Part shown: piece after piece, positions 8,644-16,431 of the stretch
Numbering within the stretch: the first letter of the stretch is position 1
How the letters are laid out: each line of letters opens with the position of its first letter
Origin: Streptomyces sp. NBC_01454
GTDB lineage: Bacteria; Actinomycetota; Actinomycetes; Streptomycetales; Streptomycetaceae
Assembly (NCBI RefSeq): GCF_036227565.1
Contig: NZ_CP109460.1
Span: forward strand, 5,766,001 to 5,830,000
DNA length: 64,000 bases
Reading direction: 5' to 3'
Position numbers and translations under genes: made by a program
The notes under the pieces: generated by a model
The model's input: the letters and a program-made list of their open reading frames with translations, nothing else
Told to the model about the DNA's origin: nothing
Databases searched by the model: none

Positions 8644-9675
8644 CTAGGGGGCCATCGGGTCGAGGTGCAGGGGCTGTACCTTGCCCTCGATCATGGCTCC
8701 GAGGCCCATGACGGCACAGATGTCGGGGCGGTCCGCGGTGTGCACCGGCATGGTCGTGGCCTGATGGATCATCGGTTCCAGGCCGGGGATCAGTGCGCTG
8801 CCGCCCGCGAGCACGATGCCGCGCTCCCCGAGGTCGGCCACCAGGTCCGGTGGGCAGCGCCGCAGGACGGCCCCGATGGCGTCGAGGATCGCGGTCAGCG
8901 GGGTGGTGATGGCGTCCCGTACCCGCTCGGTGTCGACGTGCACGGAGCGCGCCATGCCGCTGACCAGGTCCCGGCCGTGTACCTCGGTGGAGCCGGGGGT
9001 GAGACCGTCGCCCCCGGAGAGGACCATCTGCAGCGGACGGACGGCCTGACCCGCCAGCATCAACTCGTGGTGCAGCCGCAGGTGCTGGATGACCGCGTGG
9101 TCGATGGCGTTGCCGCCCACCGGCACGGTCTCGGCGGCCACGATCGAACCGAGGGAGAGCACCGCGACCTGCGTGGTTCCCGCGCCGCACACCATGATCA
9201 TGGTGGCTTCGGGCTGCTCCACCGGCAGTCCGGTGCCCACCGCGGCCGCCACCAGGGTGTCGACCATTTCCACCCGCCGCGCGCCCAGCCCCGTCAGCGT
9301 CTCCACCGCGGCCCGCTGCGCCAGCGGCTCGCTGCCGTGCGGGAGGCAGATCGCGGCCCGTGTCGAGGGGCGCCGCCGCCAGGTCTTGCGCAGCTTGTCG
9401 CCGACGAGGGTGCGCAGCAGCCGCTGGGCCATGTCGATGTCGACGATGGTGCCGTTCGAGACCGGGCGCACCACCCGGATGTAGTCGGGGGTACGGCCGT
9501 CCATCACCTCGGCCTGTGCGCCCACGGCCAGCAGCGCCCCGGTGCGGGTGTTGATCGCCGCAACGGTCGGTTCATCCACGACCAGCCCCTGGTGCTTCAC
9601 ATACACCCTGGTCCGGGCGGCGCCGATGTCGATGGCGGCCGAGCAGCGGCGCAATTGGGCGAGGCTGATGTTCAT
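8644..9675 (-). CDS. mbl: MreB-like actin homologue (Mbl type)
   Basis: 343 residues of the MreB/Mbl family, ATP-binding bacterial actins. The phosphate-1 loop (AAIDIGAARTRVYV), phosphate-2 loop (MIMVCGAGTTQVAV) and adenosine motif (GIVLAGGSALIPGL) can be traced, although the usual DxGTxxT pattern is relaxed (DIGAARTR). Streptomyces carries a second MreB homologue, Mbl, outside the mre cluster that acts with MreB in spore-wall synthesis; gene position and length fit that protein. No mreC, mreD or pbp2 gene is adjacent. The symbol rests on remembered synteny and is less certain than the family. Confidence 0.85.
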   Translation of the reverse strand: MNISLAQLRRCSAAIDIGAARTRVYVKHQGLVVDEPTVAAINTRTGALLAVGAQAEVMDGRTPDYIRVVRPVSNGTIVDIDMAQRLLRTLVGDKLRKTWRRRPSTRAAICLPHGSEPLAQRAAVETLTGLGARRVEMVDTLVAAAVGTGLPVEQPEATMIMVCGAGTTQVAVLSLGSIVAAETVPVGGNAIDHAVIQHLRLHHELMLAGQAVRPLQMVLSGGDGLTPGSTEVHGRDLVSGMARSVHVDTERVRDAITTPLTAILDAIGAVLRRCPPDLVADLGERGIVLAGGSALIPGLEPMIHQATTMPVHTADRPDICAVMGLGAMIEGKVQPLHLDPMAP

Positions 9676-9861
9676 GGGTGATTCCTCCCCGATGGGCCGG
9701 TGTGGACGGAGCGCGCGGGCGGCCCGTTCGCCAGGAGCCGCTGTGCGTCATCCTCCGGGCGCGCGCGGCCGGCCGCCTGTCGGGAGGTCCGCTCGGGGGA
9801 CGGGTGCGGGGCGGTTGCGGCAGCGGAGTGAGGCGGCGGGGCGAGCGGCCGCGGCGGGCCC

Positions 9862-10488
9862 TCAGCCGGTCAGTCGCTGGTACAGACCCCAGGTGAATTC
9901 GGGGACGATGTCCTGCGGCGTGCCGTCGGGGCCGGGGGCGGTACAGGCCAGGCGCCAGCGGGTGGGGGCGCTGCCTTCCATCGGGCGGGCCGGGGCGAAG
10001 GCGTGGGCGACCTCGTCGACCGTGCAGGACCAGGGCCGCAGATCCGCGGTCGTGTGCAGGTCAGGGGCTGTGGCGCCGGGCGCGCGGATCAGCCAGGCGT
10101 TCCAGACGGCGCCCCGGCCGCCGGTGAGGACCTCGAACCGCAGATCGGGCCAGAGCGGGACGGGCCAGGTCAGGGCCTCGCAGGTCAGATCGCCGATCCG
10201 GCGGGGCGCGACGGTCTCGGGGGTGCCGAGCAGCGCACGATAAGGCTGGATGCCGCCGGCCGCCCGTGGGGCGTGCATCCGTGCCTGCCAGCGGCGGTTG
10301 GCCTCGCGCAGGTCGGCGCGGGAGACCCCCAGGGTGCGCAGCGCTTCCTCGACCAGGTCCGGGTGGTGGTCGGCCATCCGGCGCAGCAGGACGAGCTGGA
10401 AGGCGACCGGACCCGGCAGACCGGAGGGGGTGCCGTGGCCGGCGGGCGGGTCGTTGTCGGGGGTGCGGGAGCGGTTCATGAGGGACAT
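9862..10488 (-). CDS. Conserved hypothetical protein
   Basis: 208 residues from the first of two close ATGs (10488; the second is at 10479). I do not recognise a domain. The N-terminal third is helical and charged (QLVLLRRMADHHPDLVEEALRT, then SRADLREANRRWQ), and the C-terminal part is rich in Trp and Pro with predicted strands. There is no signal peptide or membrane segment. It is a lone gene between mbl and the double-HTH regulator and shares its direction with both. Codon use is typical of the neighbours. Confidence 0.75.
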   Translation of the reverse strand: MSLMNRSRTPDNDPPAGHGTPSGLPGPVAFQLVLLRRMADHHPDLVEEALRTLGVSRADLREANRRWQARMHAPRAAGGIQPYRALLGTPETVAPRRIGDLTCEALTWPVPLWPDLRFEVLTGGRGAVWNAWLIRAPGATAPDLHTTADLRPWSCTVDEVAHAFAPARPMEGSAPTRWRLACTAPGPDGTPQDIVPEFTWGLYQRLTG

Positions 10489-10642
10489 GGTGGGGGACGG
10501 CGGGGCCCGGCGGTTTCCCGGTGGGGAACGCAGCCGCCTTCGCCGGATCCCGCAGGGGTGAGTCGTGAGCCGGCCCCGCCCGATCCCGATCCCGCCGGCC
10601 GCCGGCCGCCGGCCGCCGGCCACCGGTCGTGCGTCGTCGTTC

Positions 10643-11605
10643 TCAGCCCACCCCGCCGGATCCCCGGCCCCGCCGTTCGATCAGTGTCGCCATGCCGTCC
10701 AGAAGGCGCGCCAGCCCGAACTCGAAGAGCGATTCCAGGTTCACCACGTCCTCCTCGGTCCCCGAGATCCCCGCATACATGGGGTACGCGCCCGAGGTGA
10801 GGATGCCCTCGAACACCGGCTCCATGGACGCCATCCACTGGTTCTGGTCCATGCCGGTCTCCTGCTCGGCCTCCATATCGTCCTCGAAGCCGGCGGCGGT
10901 GGCGAGCACATGGTTCAGCAGCGTGATGGCCATGTGGATCAGCGTCACCGGATCGATGCCGGTCACCCGCGCCATGGTCCATTCGATCAGCGCCATCGCC
11001 CGCGGCATCGGCTGCGGCCTGGTGATCGACAGGTAGTGCGCCAGCCAGGGGTGGCGCCGGTAGAGCTCCCATTGCAGCCGTGCGCCCGCCTCCATCCGCT
11101 CGCGCCAGCCGTCCGGCGCGGGCTCGGGCAGCTCGATCTCGCCGAACGCGGCATCCGCCATCAGCAGCACCAGCGCGTCCTTGCCGGTCACATGCCGGTA
11201 GAGCGCCATCGACGACACCCCGAACTCGGCGGCGACCCGGCGCATCGACAGCGCCCGCAGCCCCTCGGCATCGGCGACCCTGACCCCCGCCCGGACGACG
11301 CTCTCGCGGCTCAGCCCGCGGTCCGTCTCGCGCGGCTGCCGCTCGCGCGGGGCCGCCGCGCCCGCGGAAGCCCGCGGCGCCGGCGCCTCGGCCACCACCG
11401 TGCCCACCCCCGGCACGGCCCTGACCAGGCCCTCCTGACGCAGCGTGGTGAGCACCTTGGTGGCGGTCGCCATCGCCACACCCCACTCCTGGGTGATCCG
11501 CCGCGTCGACGGCACCCGGGCGCCCGGCGCCAGTTCGCCGCTGTCGATACGGCGCCGGATCTCGTCGGTGATCCGGCGGTAGGGCGGTGGGACGGACTGT
11601 GCCAC
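10643..11605 (-). CDS. GntR-TetR double-HTH transcriptional regulator
   Basis: 320 residues with two DNA-binding domains. Residues about 5-75 form a GntR winged helix (YRRITDEIRRRIDSGELAPG, VPSTRRITQEWGVAMATATK, VLTTLRQEGLVRAVPGVGTV). After an Ala/Pro/Arg linker a TetR helix-turn-helix follows (LSMRRVAAEFGVSSMALYRHV) with a TetR_C_1-type ligand domain. It is divergent from an MFS pump with 170 bp between start codons, containing two copies of a GTGCAC-centred palindrome, so it probably represses the pump and itself, with the pump substrate as likely ligand. Confidence 0.92.
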   Translation of the reverse strand: MAQSVPPPYRRITDEIRRRIDSGELAPGARVPSTRRITQEWGVAMATATKVLTTLRQEGLVRAVPGVGTVVAEAPAPRASAGAAAPRERQPRETDRGLSRESVVRAGVRVADAEGLRALSMRRVAAEFGVSSMALYRHVTGKDALVLLMADAAFGEIELPEPAPDGWRERMEAGARLQWELYRRHPWLAHYLSITRPQPMPRAMALIEWTMARVTGIDPVTLIHMAITLLNHVLATAAGFEDDMEAEQETGMDQNQWMASMEPVFEGILTSGAYPMYAGISGTEEDVVNLESLFEFGLARLLDGMATLIERRGRGSGGVG

Positions 11606-11620
11606 GGGACGGCCTCCGTA

Positions 11621-11632
11621 CTAGTGCACTAG
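11621..11632. promoter_or_regulatory. Operator-like palindrome 1 between regulator and MFS pump
   Basis: CTAGTGCACTAG is a perfect 12-bp palindrome 15 bp upstream of the regulator start. A near-copy lies 70 bp away next to the pump promoter. Confidence 0.65.
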
Positions 11633-11690
11633 GGCGGTTTTGCTGGCCACGAGGGTAGCAGTGGCCGCCTCGCAGGGGCATTGCGTCAAG

Positions 11691-11702
11691 CAAGTGCACT
11701 AG
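11691..11702. promoter_or_regulatory. Operator-like palindrome 2 beside the MFS promoter
   Basis: CAAGTGCACTAG matches the first site at 11 of 12 positions. It sits just upstream of a -10-like TACAGT at 11725-11730, where a bound regulator would block polymerase. Confidence 0.62.
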
Positions 11703-11775
11703 TGTGACGCACCTCCAATTCCCTTACAGTGCAAGGTGTTTGCGCCGTAAGCGCAGCCTGTTTACCGTGTCATCC

Positions 11776-13494
11776 ATGACGTTTACCTCGTACACACCTC
11801 GGCCACGGGCCGGCCGCCGGGAATGGACCGCCCTGGGCGTCCTTCTGCTGCCCTGCCTTCTCGTCTCGATGGACGTCTCGGTGCTCTACTTCGCGGTGCC
11901 GTTCCTGACCGCGGAACTGAAGCCCAGCAGCGTCCAGCAACTGTGGATCCTGGACGTCTACGGCTTCGTGCTGGCCGGCCTGCTGATCACCATGGGCGCC
12001 CTGGGCGACCGCATCGGCCGACGCAAGCTGCTGCTGTCCGGCGCGCTCCTCTTCGGTCTCGCCTCCGGGGTCGCCGCCTATGCGCGCAGCGCCGACATGC
12101 TCATCGCCGCACGGGCGTTGCTCGGCATCGGCGGCGCGGCCCTGATGCCGTCCACGCTCGCCCTGATCCGCAACCTCTTCCACGACGCCAAGCAGCGCGG
12201 TACGGCGGTCGCGATCTGGTCGGCTGCGGTGACCGGCGGCATCGCGATCGGTCCGGTGCTCAGCGGGGCGCTCCTGGAGCACTTCTGGTGGGGCTCGGTA
12301 TTCTTGATGAACGCGCCGGCGATGGTGCTGCTACTGGTCTGCGGGCCGCTGCTGCTCCCGGAGTTCAAGAAGCCGGCCGCCGGGCGCTTCGATCTGACCG
12401 GGTCGCTGCTGTCGCTGCTCGCGATGCTGCCGGCGGTCTACGGCATCAAGGAGATCGCCCGCGACGGACTGGCGGTGCTGCCCGTCCTCGCGCTGCTGAC
12501 CGGCCTGCTGGCCGCCGCGGCCTTCGTGTACCGCCAGCGCACCGCCCGCCATCCGATGCTCGACCTGGAACTGTTCCGCAACCGCGGGTTCAGCGTCTCG
12601 GTGCTGCTGAATCTGCTGGCGATGTTCGCGATCGTCGGCTGCGCGGTGTTCTTCACCCAGTACCTGCAGTCCGTACGGGGCATGAGCCCCATGGAGGCGG
12701 CACTGTGGAACCTGCTGCCGACCCTCGCGGTGGGCGGGATGGCGCCGGCGGCCACGGCGCTCGCCCGGCGGATCGACCGGGCTTATGTCATCGCCATGGG
12801 CTTCGCCGTCGCGGCCGGCGGCTTCGCCTGGCTGTCCTGGCTGGAGCCGGGCTCGGCGCTGTGGTTCGTCCTGCTCGGCTCGTCGGTCTACGCCTCGGGC
12901 CTGGTGATGGTGATGTCGCTCGGCAACGAGATGGCCATCGGCCTCGCACCGCCCGAGCGGGCCGGCTCCGCCTCGGCCGTGCTGGAGTCCGGCACCGAAC
13001 TGGGTGGCGCGCTGGGCATGGCCCTCCTGGGCAGCATCGGCAACGCCGTCTACCGGAGCGGCATCGGCGACGCACTGCCCGCCGGCCTTCCTCCGGCGGC
13101 ATCCGGCACGGCTCGGGAGACGCTGGCCGGCGCGCTCGCGGTGGCCGCCGAACTCCCGGGCCGGGCGGGCGATTCCCTGCTGACCGCCGCCCGTGCGGCG
13201 TTCACCGACGGGCTGCAGACGGCGGTGCTGGTCGCCGCGGGCGTGATGGTCTGCGCCGCGGTACTGGCGCTGACCCTGCTGCGGGGGCTCGGGGCGGGGG
13301 GAGTTGAGGGGGAGACAGAGACAGAGGCAGGGGTAGAGGCAGAGGAGTCGCGGCCTGACGGGCGTTGCTCGGAGGACCACGCCCCGGCCCACTCACTCCG
13401 GCGCGACGCCGAGCATCCGCTGGAGCAGCTCCTTCAGCAGCGTCCGCTCGGTGACCGTCAGCCGGCCGAGGGGTTCGCGCGCGAAGCTCAGTGA
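11776..13494 (+). CDS. MFS drug-efflux transporter (DHA2, 14-TM type)
   Basis: 572 residues from the ATG at 11776. The first segment (GVLLLPCLLVSMDVSVLYFAV) and motif C region resemble QacA/SmvA-type 14-helix proton antiporters; motif A appears as GALGDRIGRRKLL and a motif C-like stretch as GGIAIGPVLSGALLEHFWW. About 14 hydrophobic helices can be counted up to residue 510. The last 60 residues are hydrophilic and read through a low-complexity Glu/Thr stretch into the 3' end of the convergent marR gene, with which the frame overlaps by 102 bp. Divergent from its probable repressor. Confidence 0.92.
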   Translation: MTFTSYTPRPRAGRREWTALGVLLLPCLLVSMDVSVLYFAVPFLTAELKPSSVQQLWILDVYGFVLAGLLITMGALGDRIGRRKLLLSGALLFGLASGVAAYARSADMLIAARALLGIGGAALMPSTLALIRNLFHDAKQRGTAVAIWSAAVTGGIAIGPVLSGALLEHFWWGSVFLMNAPAMVLLLVCGPLLLPEFKKPAAGRFDLTGSLLSLLAMLPAVYGIKEIARDGLAVLPVLALLTGLLAAAAFVYRQRTARHPMLDLELFRNRGFSVSVLLNLLAMFAIVGCAVFFTQYLQSVRGMSPMEAALWNLLPTLAVGGMAPAATALARRIDRAYVIAMGFAVAAGGFAWLSWLEPGSALWFVLLGSSVYASGLVMVMSLGNEMAIGLAPPERAGSASAVLESGTELGGALGMALLGSIGNAVYRSGIGDALPAGLPPAASGTARETLAGALAVAAELPGRAGDSLLTAARAAFTDGLQTAVLVAAGVMVCAAVLALTLLRGLGAGGVEGETETEAGVEAEESRPDGRCSEDHAPAHSLRRDAEHPLEQLLQQRPLGDRQPAEGFAREAQ

Positions 13495-13824
13495 CGTACG
13501 CAGCGCCTCGGCCGTGCGCGCGCCCTCGTCGGTCGGGGCGGCGAGCTTGACGCGGCGGTCGGCCGGATCGGGGCGGCGCTCGACCAGGCCGCGGGACTCC
13601 AGGCGGTCCACGATGCCGGTGATGTTCGACGGCTCGCACTTCAGGCACTGGGCGATCTTGCGCATCGGCAGCGGTTCGAGGGAGAGCAGCCTGAGTACCC
13701 GGGCCTGCGCGCCGGTGAGGGAGTGCTCGGCCGCGGCGTGCTCGTACTCCTCGTAGTAACGGGCGACGACGGTGCCGATGAGATCGACGACCTCGACGGT
13801 CAAGGAGTCTGCGCACGGTGTCAT
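13393..13824 (-). CDS. MarR family transcriptional regulator
   Basis: 143 residues with the winged helix of MarR proteins (LPMRKIAQCLKCEPSNITG, then the wing RRPDPADRRVKLAAPTDEG). It has Cys at position 4 and a Cys60-Cys63 pair at the start of the recognition region, so redox sensing is possible, as in OhrR-type members, although the classical N-terminal OhrR cysteine context is not present. It is divergent from the oxidoreductase with 87 bp between the starts, and an ohr gene follows that oxidoreductase, which supports a role in oxidant or electrophile response. Its stop overlaps the end of the MFS gene. Confidence 0.92.
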   Translation of the reverse strand: MTPCADSLTVEVVDLIGTVVARYYEEYEHAAAEHSLTGAQARVLRLLSLEPLPMRKIAQCLKCEPSNITGIVDRLESRGLVERRPDPADRRVKLAAPTDEGARTAEALRTSLSFAREPLGRLTVTERTLLKELLQRMLGVAPE

Positions 13825-13846
13825 GCACACCAGGATACCCAATTGC

Positions 13847-13876
13847 TTGACAACATGAAATATCGAGGAGCATGAT
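13847..13876 (+). promoter_or_regulatory. Candidate promoter of the oxidoreductase gene
   Basis: TTGACA (13847-13852) and CATGAT (13871-13876) are 18 bp apart in an AT-rich island within the marR/oxidoreductase gap. ATGAAA and TTTCAT half-sites flank it (20 bp apart) and could be the MarR operator. Confidence 0.55.
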
Positions 13877-13911
13877 TGTTTCATCACCTGAAGCATTTGG
13901 AGGATCGCGCT

Positions 13912-14931
13912 ATGTCCGCACTGCCCACGACCGGCCGCGAATGGCACCTCGTCGCCCGCCCGCACGGCTGGCCCACCCCTGAGGACTTCGCGCTGCGGGA
14001 GGCCGCGGTGCCCGAGGTCGGCGAGGGCCAGATCCTCGTCCGTACGAAGCACTTCTCCGTCGACCCGTACATGCGCGGCCGGATGAACGACGTGAAGTCC
14101 TACGTCCCGCCCTTCCAGCTCGACCAGCCGATGGACGGCGGCGCGGTCGGCGAGGTCATCGCCTCGCGCGCTGACTCCTTCGCCGTCGGCGACCATGTGC
14201 TGCACGCCTTCGGCTGGCGCGAGTACGCCGTCGTGGACGCCAAGCGCGCCGCCAAGGTGGACCCGTCGCTGGCTCCGCTCACCGCGTACCTCGGCGTGCT
14301 CGGCATGCCGGGCCTGACCGCGTACGCGGGACTGCTGGAGGTCGCCTCCTTCAAGGAGGGCGACGCCGTCTTCGTGTCCGGTGCGGCCGGTGCGGTGGGC
14401 AGCGAGGTCGGTCAGATCGCCAAGCTCAAGGGCGCCTCCCGGGTCATCGGCTCGGCCGGCTCCGACGAGAAGGTCAAGCTCCTGGTCGAGGAGTACGGCT
14501 TCGACGCCGCCTTCAACTACAAGAACGGCGATGTCAGCAAGCAGCTCAAGGAGGCCGCGCCGGACGGCATCGACGTCTACTTCGACAATGTCGGCGGTGA
14601 CCACCTCGAGGCGGCCATCAACTCCCTCAACGTCCATGGCCGTGCCGCCATCTGCGGCATGATCTCGATGTACAACTCCACCGAGCCGACCCCGGCGCCG
14701 CGCAACCTCGCCATGGTGATCGGCAAGCGGTTGCGTCTGCAGGGCCTGCTGGTCAGCGATCACGCCGCGCTGCAGTCGCAGTTCGTCGAGGAGGTCTCTG
14801 CCTGGATCCGCTCCGGCGAGCTGAAGTACGCCGAGACCAAGGTCTCCGGTATCGAGAACGGCGTCGAGGCCTTCCTCGGCCTGCTGCGCGGCGAGAACAC
14901 CGGAAAGATGATCGTGAGCCTCGAGGGCTGA
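13912..14931 (+). CDS. NADP-dependent oxidoreductase, medium-chain (curcumin/leukotriene B4 reductase type)
   Basis: 339 residues, the full length of zinc-free MDR enzymes that reduce alkenals and enones with NADPH. Seen: RGRMNDVKSYVPPF near residues 50-64, the nucleotide-binding GAAGAVGSEVGQIAKLKG with the AxxGxxG-type turn, and the C-terminal RGENTGKMIVSLEG typical of this subfamily. No zinc-binding cysteines are present. GGAGG eight bases before the ATG supports the start. Divergence from marR and the downstream ohr suggest detoxification of reactive carbonyls formed during oxidative damage. Confidence 0.95.
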   Translation: MSALPTTGREWHLVARPHGWPTPEDFALREAAVPEVGEGQILVRTKHFSVDPYMRGRMNDVKSYVPPFQLDQPMDGGAVGEVIASRADSFAVGDHVLHAFGWREYAVVDAKRAAKVDPSLAPLTAYLGVLGMPGLTAYAGLLEVASFKEGDAVFVSGAAGAVGSEVGQIAKLKGASRVIGSAGSDEKVKLLVEEYGFDAAFNYKNGDVSKQLKEAAPDGIDVYFDNVGGDHLEAAINSLNVHGRAAICGMISMYNSTEPTPAPRNLAMVIGKRLRLQGLLVSDHAALQSQFVEEVSAWIRSGELKYAETKVSGIENGVEAFLGLLRGENTGKMIVSLEG

Positions 14932-15075
14932 CGGGCGGGCGCCGGGTGGTGGGGGAGAGGAGCCGAAGAAATCGCGCGGCTCTCCCGCCACCCCCGCACC
15001 CCGGCCCGTTAGGCTCGGCGGCACGCCGTCGCGATCCGTGGGCGCGAGTCGCGGCGAACCACAGGAGGATTCGGT

Positions 15076-15504
15076 ATGTCCATCCAGTCCGTCGATGTCG
15101 TCTACACCGCCGTCGCCACCGCTGAGAACGGCCGTGACGGCCGCGTCGCCAGCGACGACGGCAAGCTCGACGTGGTCGTCAACCCGCCCAAGGAGCAGGG
15201 CGGCAGCGGCGCCGGCACCAACCCGGAGCAGCTCTTCGCGGCCGGCTACAGCGCCTGCTTCCAGGGCGCGCTCAGCGTCGTCGCCCGCCGGGAGAACGTC
15301 GATGTCTCCGGCTCCCGGGTCACCGCCGAGGTCGGCATCGGCAAGACCCCCGACGGCGGTTTCGGCCTCACGGTCGAGATCTCCGCCAAGATCCCGAATG
15401 TCGACGCGGCCACCGCCCAGGACCTCGTGGAGAAGGCGCACCAGGTGTGCCCGTACTCCCGCGCCACCCGCGGCAACATCGACGTCAAGCTGACCGTCGC
15501 CTGA
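15076..15504 (+). CDS. ohr: Organic hydroperoxide resistance protein Ohr (OsmC family)
   Basis: 142 residues. Both reactive cysteines of the Ohr/OsmC family are in place: Cys61 in LFAAGYSACFQGAL and Cys125 in HQVCPYSRATRGN, the latter matching the VCPYS signature of Ohr. The protein reduces organic hydroperoxides with lipoyl thiols as electron source. ACAGGAGG precedes the ATG by seven bases. It follows the MarR-divergent oxidoreductase by 144 bp in the same direction, and a hairpin terminator follows. Confidence 0.96.
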   Translation: MSIQSVDVVYTAVATAENGRDGRVASDDGKLDVVVNPPKEQGGSGAGTNPEQLFAAGYSACFQGALSVVARRENVDVSGSRVTAEVGIGKTPDGGFGLTVEISAKIPNVDAATAQDLVEKAHQVCPYSRATRGNIDVKLTVA

Positions 15505-15549
15505 CATCTGACACCCGGCATCTGACGCCGCCGGCGTTGCCACACCAGG

Positions 15550-15576
15550 GGCCGCATCCCGCTACGGGGTGCGGCC
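15550..15576 (+). terminator. Terminator hairpin after ohr
   Basis: Eleven-base arms (GGCCGCATCCC / GGGGTGCGGCC, one G-U) with a five-base loop, followed by TTGTGGG, 45 bp after the ohr stop. Confidence 0.75.
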
Positions 15577-15911
15577 TTGTGGGTGGGGTGGGCGACCCGG
15601 CAGCGGTGCGCCCCGGCGCAGTGCCTCGTAGGTCGGGGCGTGGCCCCCGGTGCAGTCACGTGGCCCCGCCGCACTGCACCCCCGGCCCAGGTGCCCGGTA
15701 CCTCGGGGCTGGTACGTCGGGGTGTGGCACCCAGGCAGACACCCGGTCCCCCAACATGCGCCCCCGGCACACGCGCCCGATTCCCGTCGACGCAGCGTCA
15801 ACTCACGCTATTCTGGCGGCGCTTCACCACGTTCCTCCCCACAGCTCCACCGGCGGCCCGCCGGTGGGGGCCCTGGTCTCCGGGGCCTGTCCGGAGGAGC
15901 GAGGAGGAGCG
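15577..15911. other. Intergenic region before the 41-residue membrane protein
   Basis: About 335 bp after the terminator. It is rich in short imperfect repeats of CCCGG and GTGCAG type, and no open frame in it is convincing. The sequence immediately before 15912 is purine-rich and provides the ribosome binding site. Confidence 0.5.
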
Positions 15912-16037
15912 ATGGACGATCAGGACACCGAGCAGGAGAGCGACCGGTGGGCGCCGTCTGACAGATGGCAGGTCATCATCGGGGCGCTGGGCCTGTGTGT
16001 GGCGATCGTCGCGTGTGTGGGGCAGTTCACCCGCTGA
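15912..16037 (+). CDS. Small single-pass membrane protein, 41 residues
   Basis: A short gene with a strong ribosome binding site (GGAGGAGCGAGGAGGAGCG directly before the ATG). The protein has a polar, acidic N-terminus (MDDQDTEQESDRW) and one hydrophobic segment (WQVIIGALGLCVAIVACVG) ending in QFTR, so it should be a single-pass inner-membrane peptide with its acidic end in the cytoplasm or outside. No family is recognised. It is isolated between ohr and the repeat region upstream of lacI. Confidence 0.6.
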   Translation: MDDQDTEQESDRWAPSDRWQVIIGALGLCVAIVACVGQFTR

Positions 16038-16156
16038 GCCGGGTTGCCCCACAGGGTCCGGACACGGCCGGTGCCCGCCGTGGAGGCGGGGAGGTCAACG
16101 GGGGAGTGCCCGGGCTCGGTAGGTCCGTCGGCAGTCCCGGACCGCTCCGGCACGGC

Positions 16157-16276
16157 CACCGCGTGAGGTGCCGGACCACCGCATGATGAGCCCGGCCAGC
16201 GGCTGAAGTACCCGGCCCGCCGCGTGACGAGCCCGACGGCCGCGTGATGCCCCCGGCACCGCGTGACGCTCCCGCC
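16157..16276. repeat. Six tandem degenerate 20-bp repeats
   Basis: Six consecutive units in exact 20-bp register (starts 16157, 16177, 16197, 16217, 16237, 16257). The shared pattern is roughly CACCGCGTGANGNNCCCGGC, with the GCGTGA core in four of six. No unit is bounded by spacers, so it is not a CRISPR array. Confidence 0.75.
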
Positions 16277-16297
16277 GCGGACGACCTCGATGCGCGA

Positions 16298-16348
16298 GCA
16301 CCCTCAACGTGCGGGCACTCTCAACGTGCAGGCACCCTCCCTGTGACG
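16298..16348. repeat. Three tandem 17-bp repeats
   Basis: GCACCCTCAACGTGCGG and GCACTCTCAACGTGCAG are directly adjacent and differ at two positions; a third, diverged unit (GCACCCTCCCTGTGACG) follows. The array lies 36 bp before the LacI operator. Confidence 0.65.
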
Positions 16349-16383
16349 CAGGCAACAGTGAAGCCGTCTTGACGCACCCGCCA

Positions 16384-16431
16384 TGTAATCGATTTCGTAG
16401 GCCCTCGCACCTCCCTACGAAATCGATTACA
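16384..16431. promoter_or_regulatory. LacI-family operator: 18-bp inverted repeat
   Basis: Arms TGTAATCGATTTCGTAGG (16384-16401) and its exact complement (16414-16431) are separated by 12 bp. Each arm itself contains an ATCGAT-centred near-palindrome (GTAATCGATTTC), the CG-centred form typical of LacI-family half-operators, so this is probably two operators that bind two dimers. It lies 65 bp before lacI. A TTGACG at 16369-16374 could be the -35. Confidence 0.82.

Noticed and set aside
16157-16276. CRISPR array
   Set aside because: The 20-bp units are contiguous and degenerate, with no spacers between them and no cas genes in the window.
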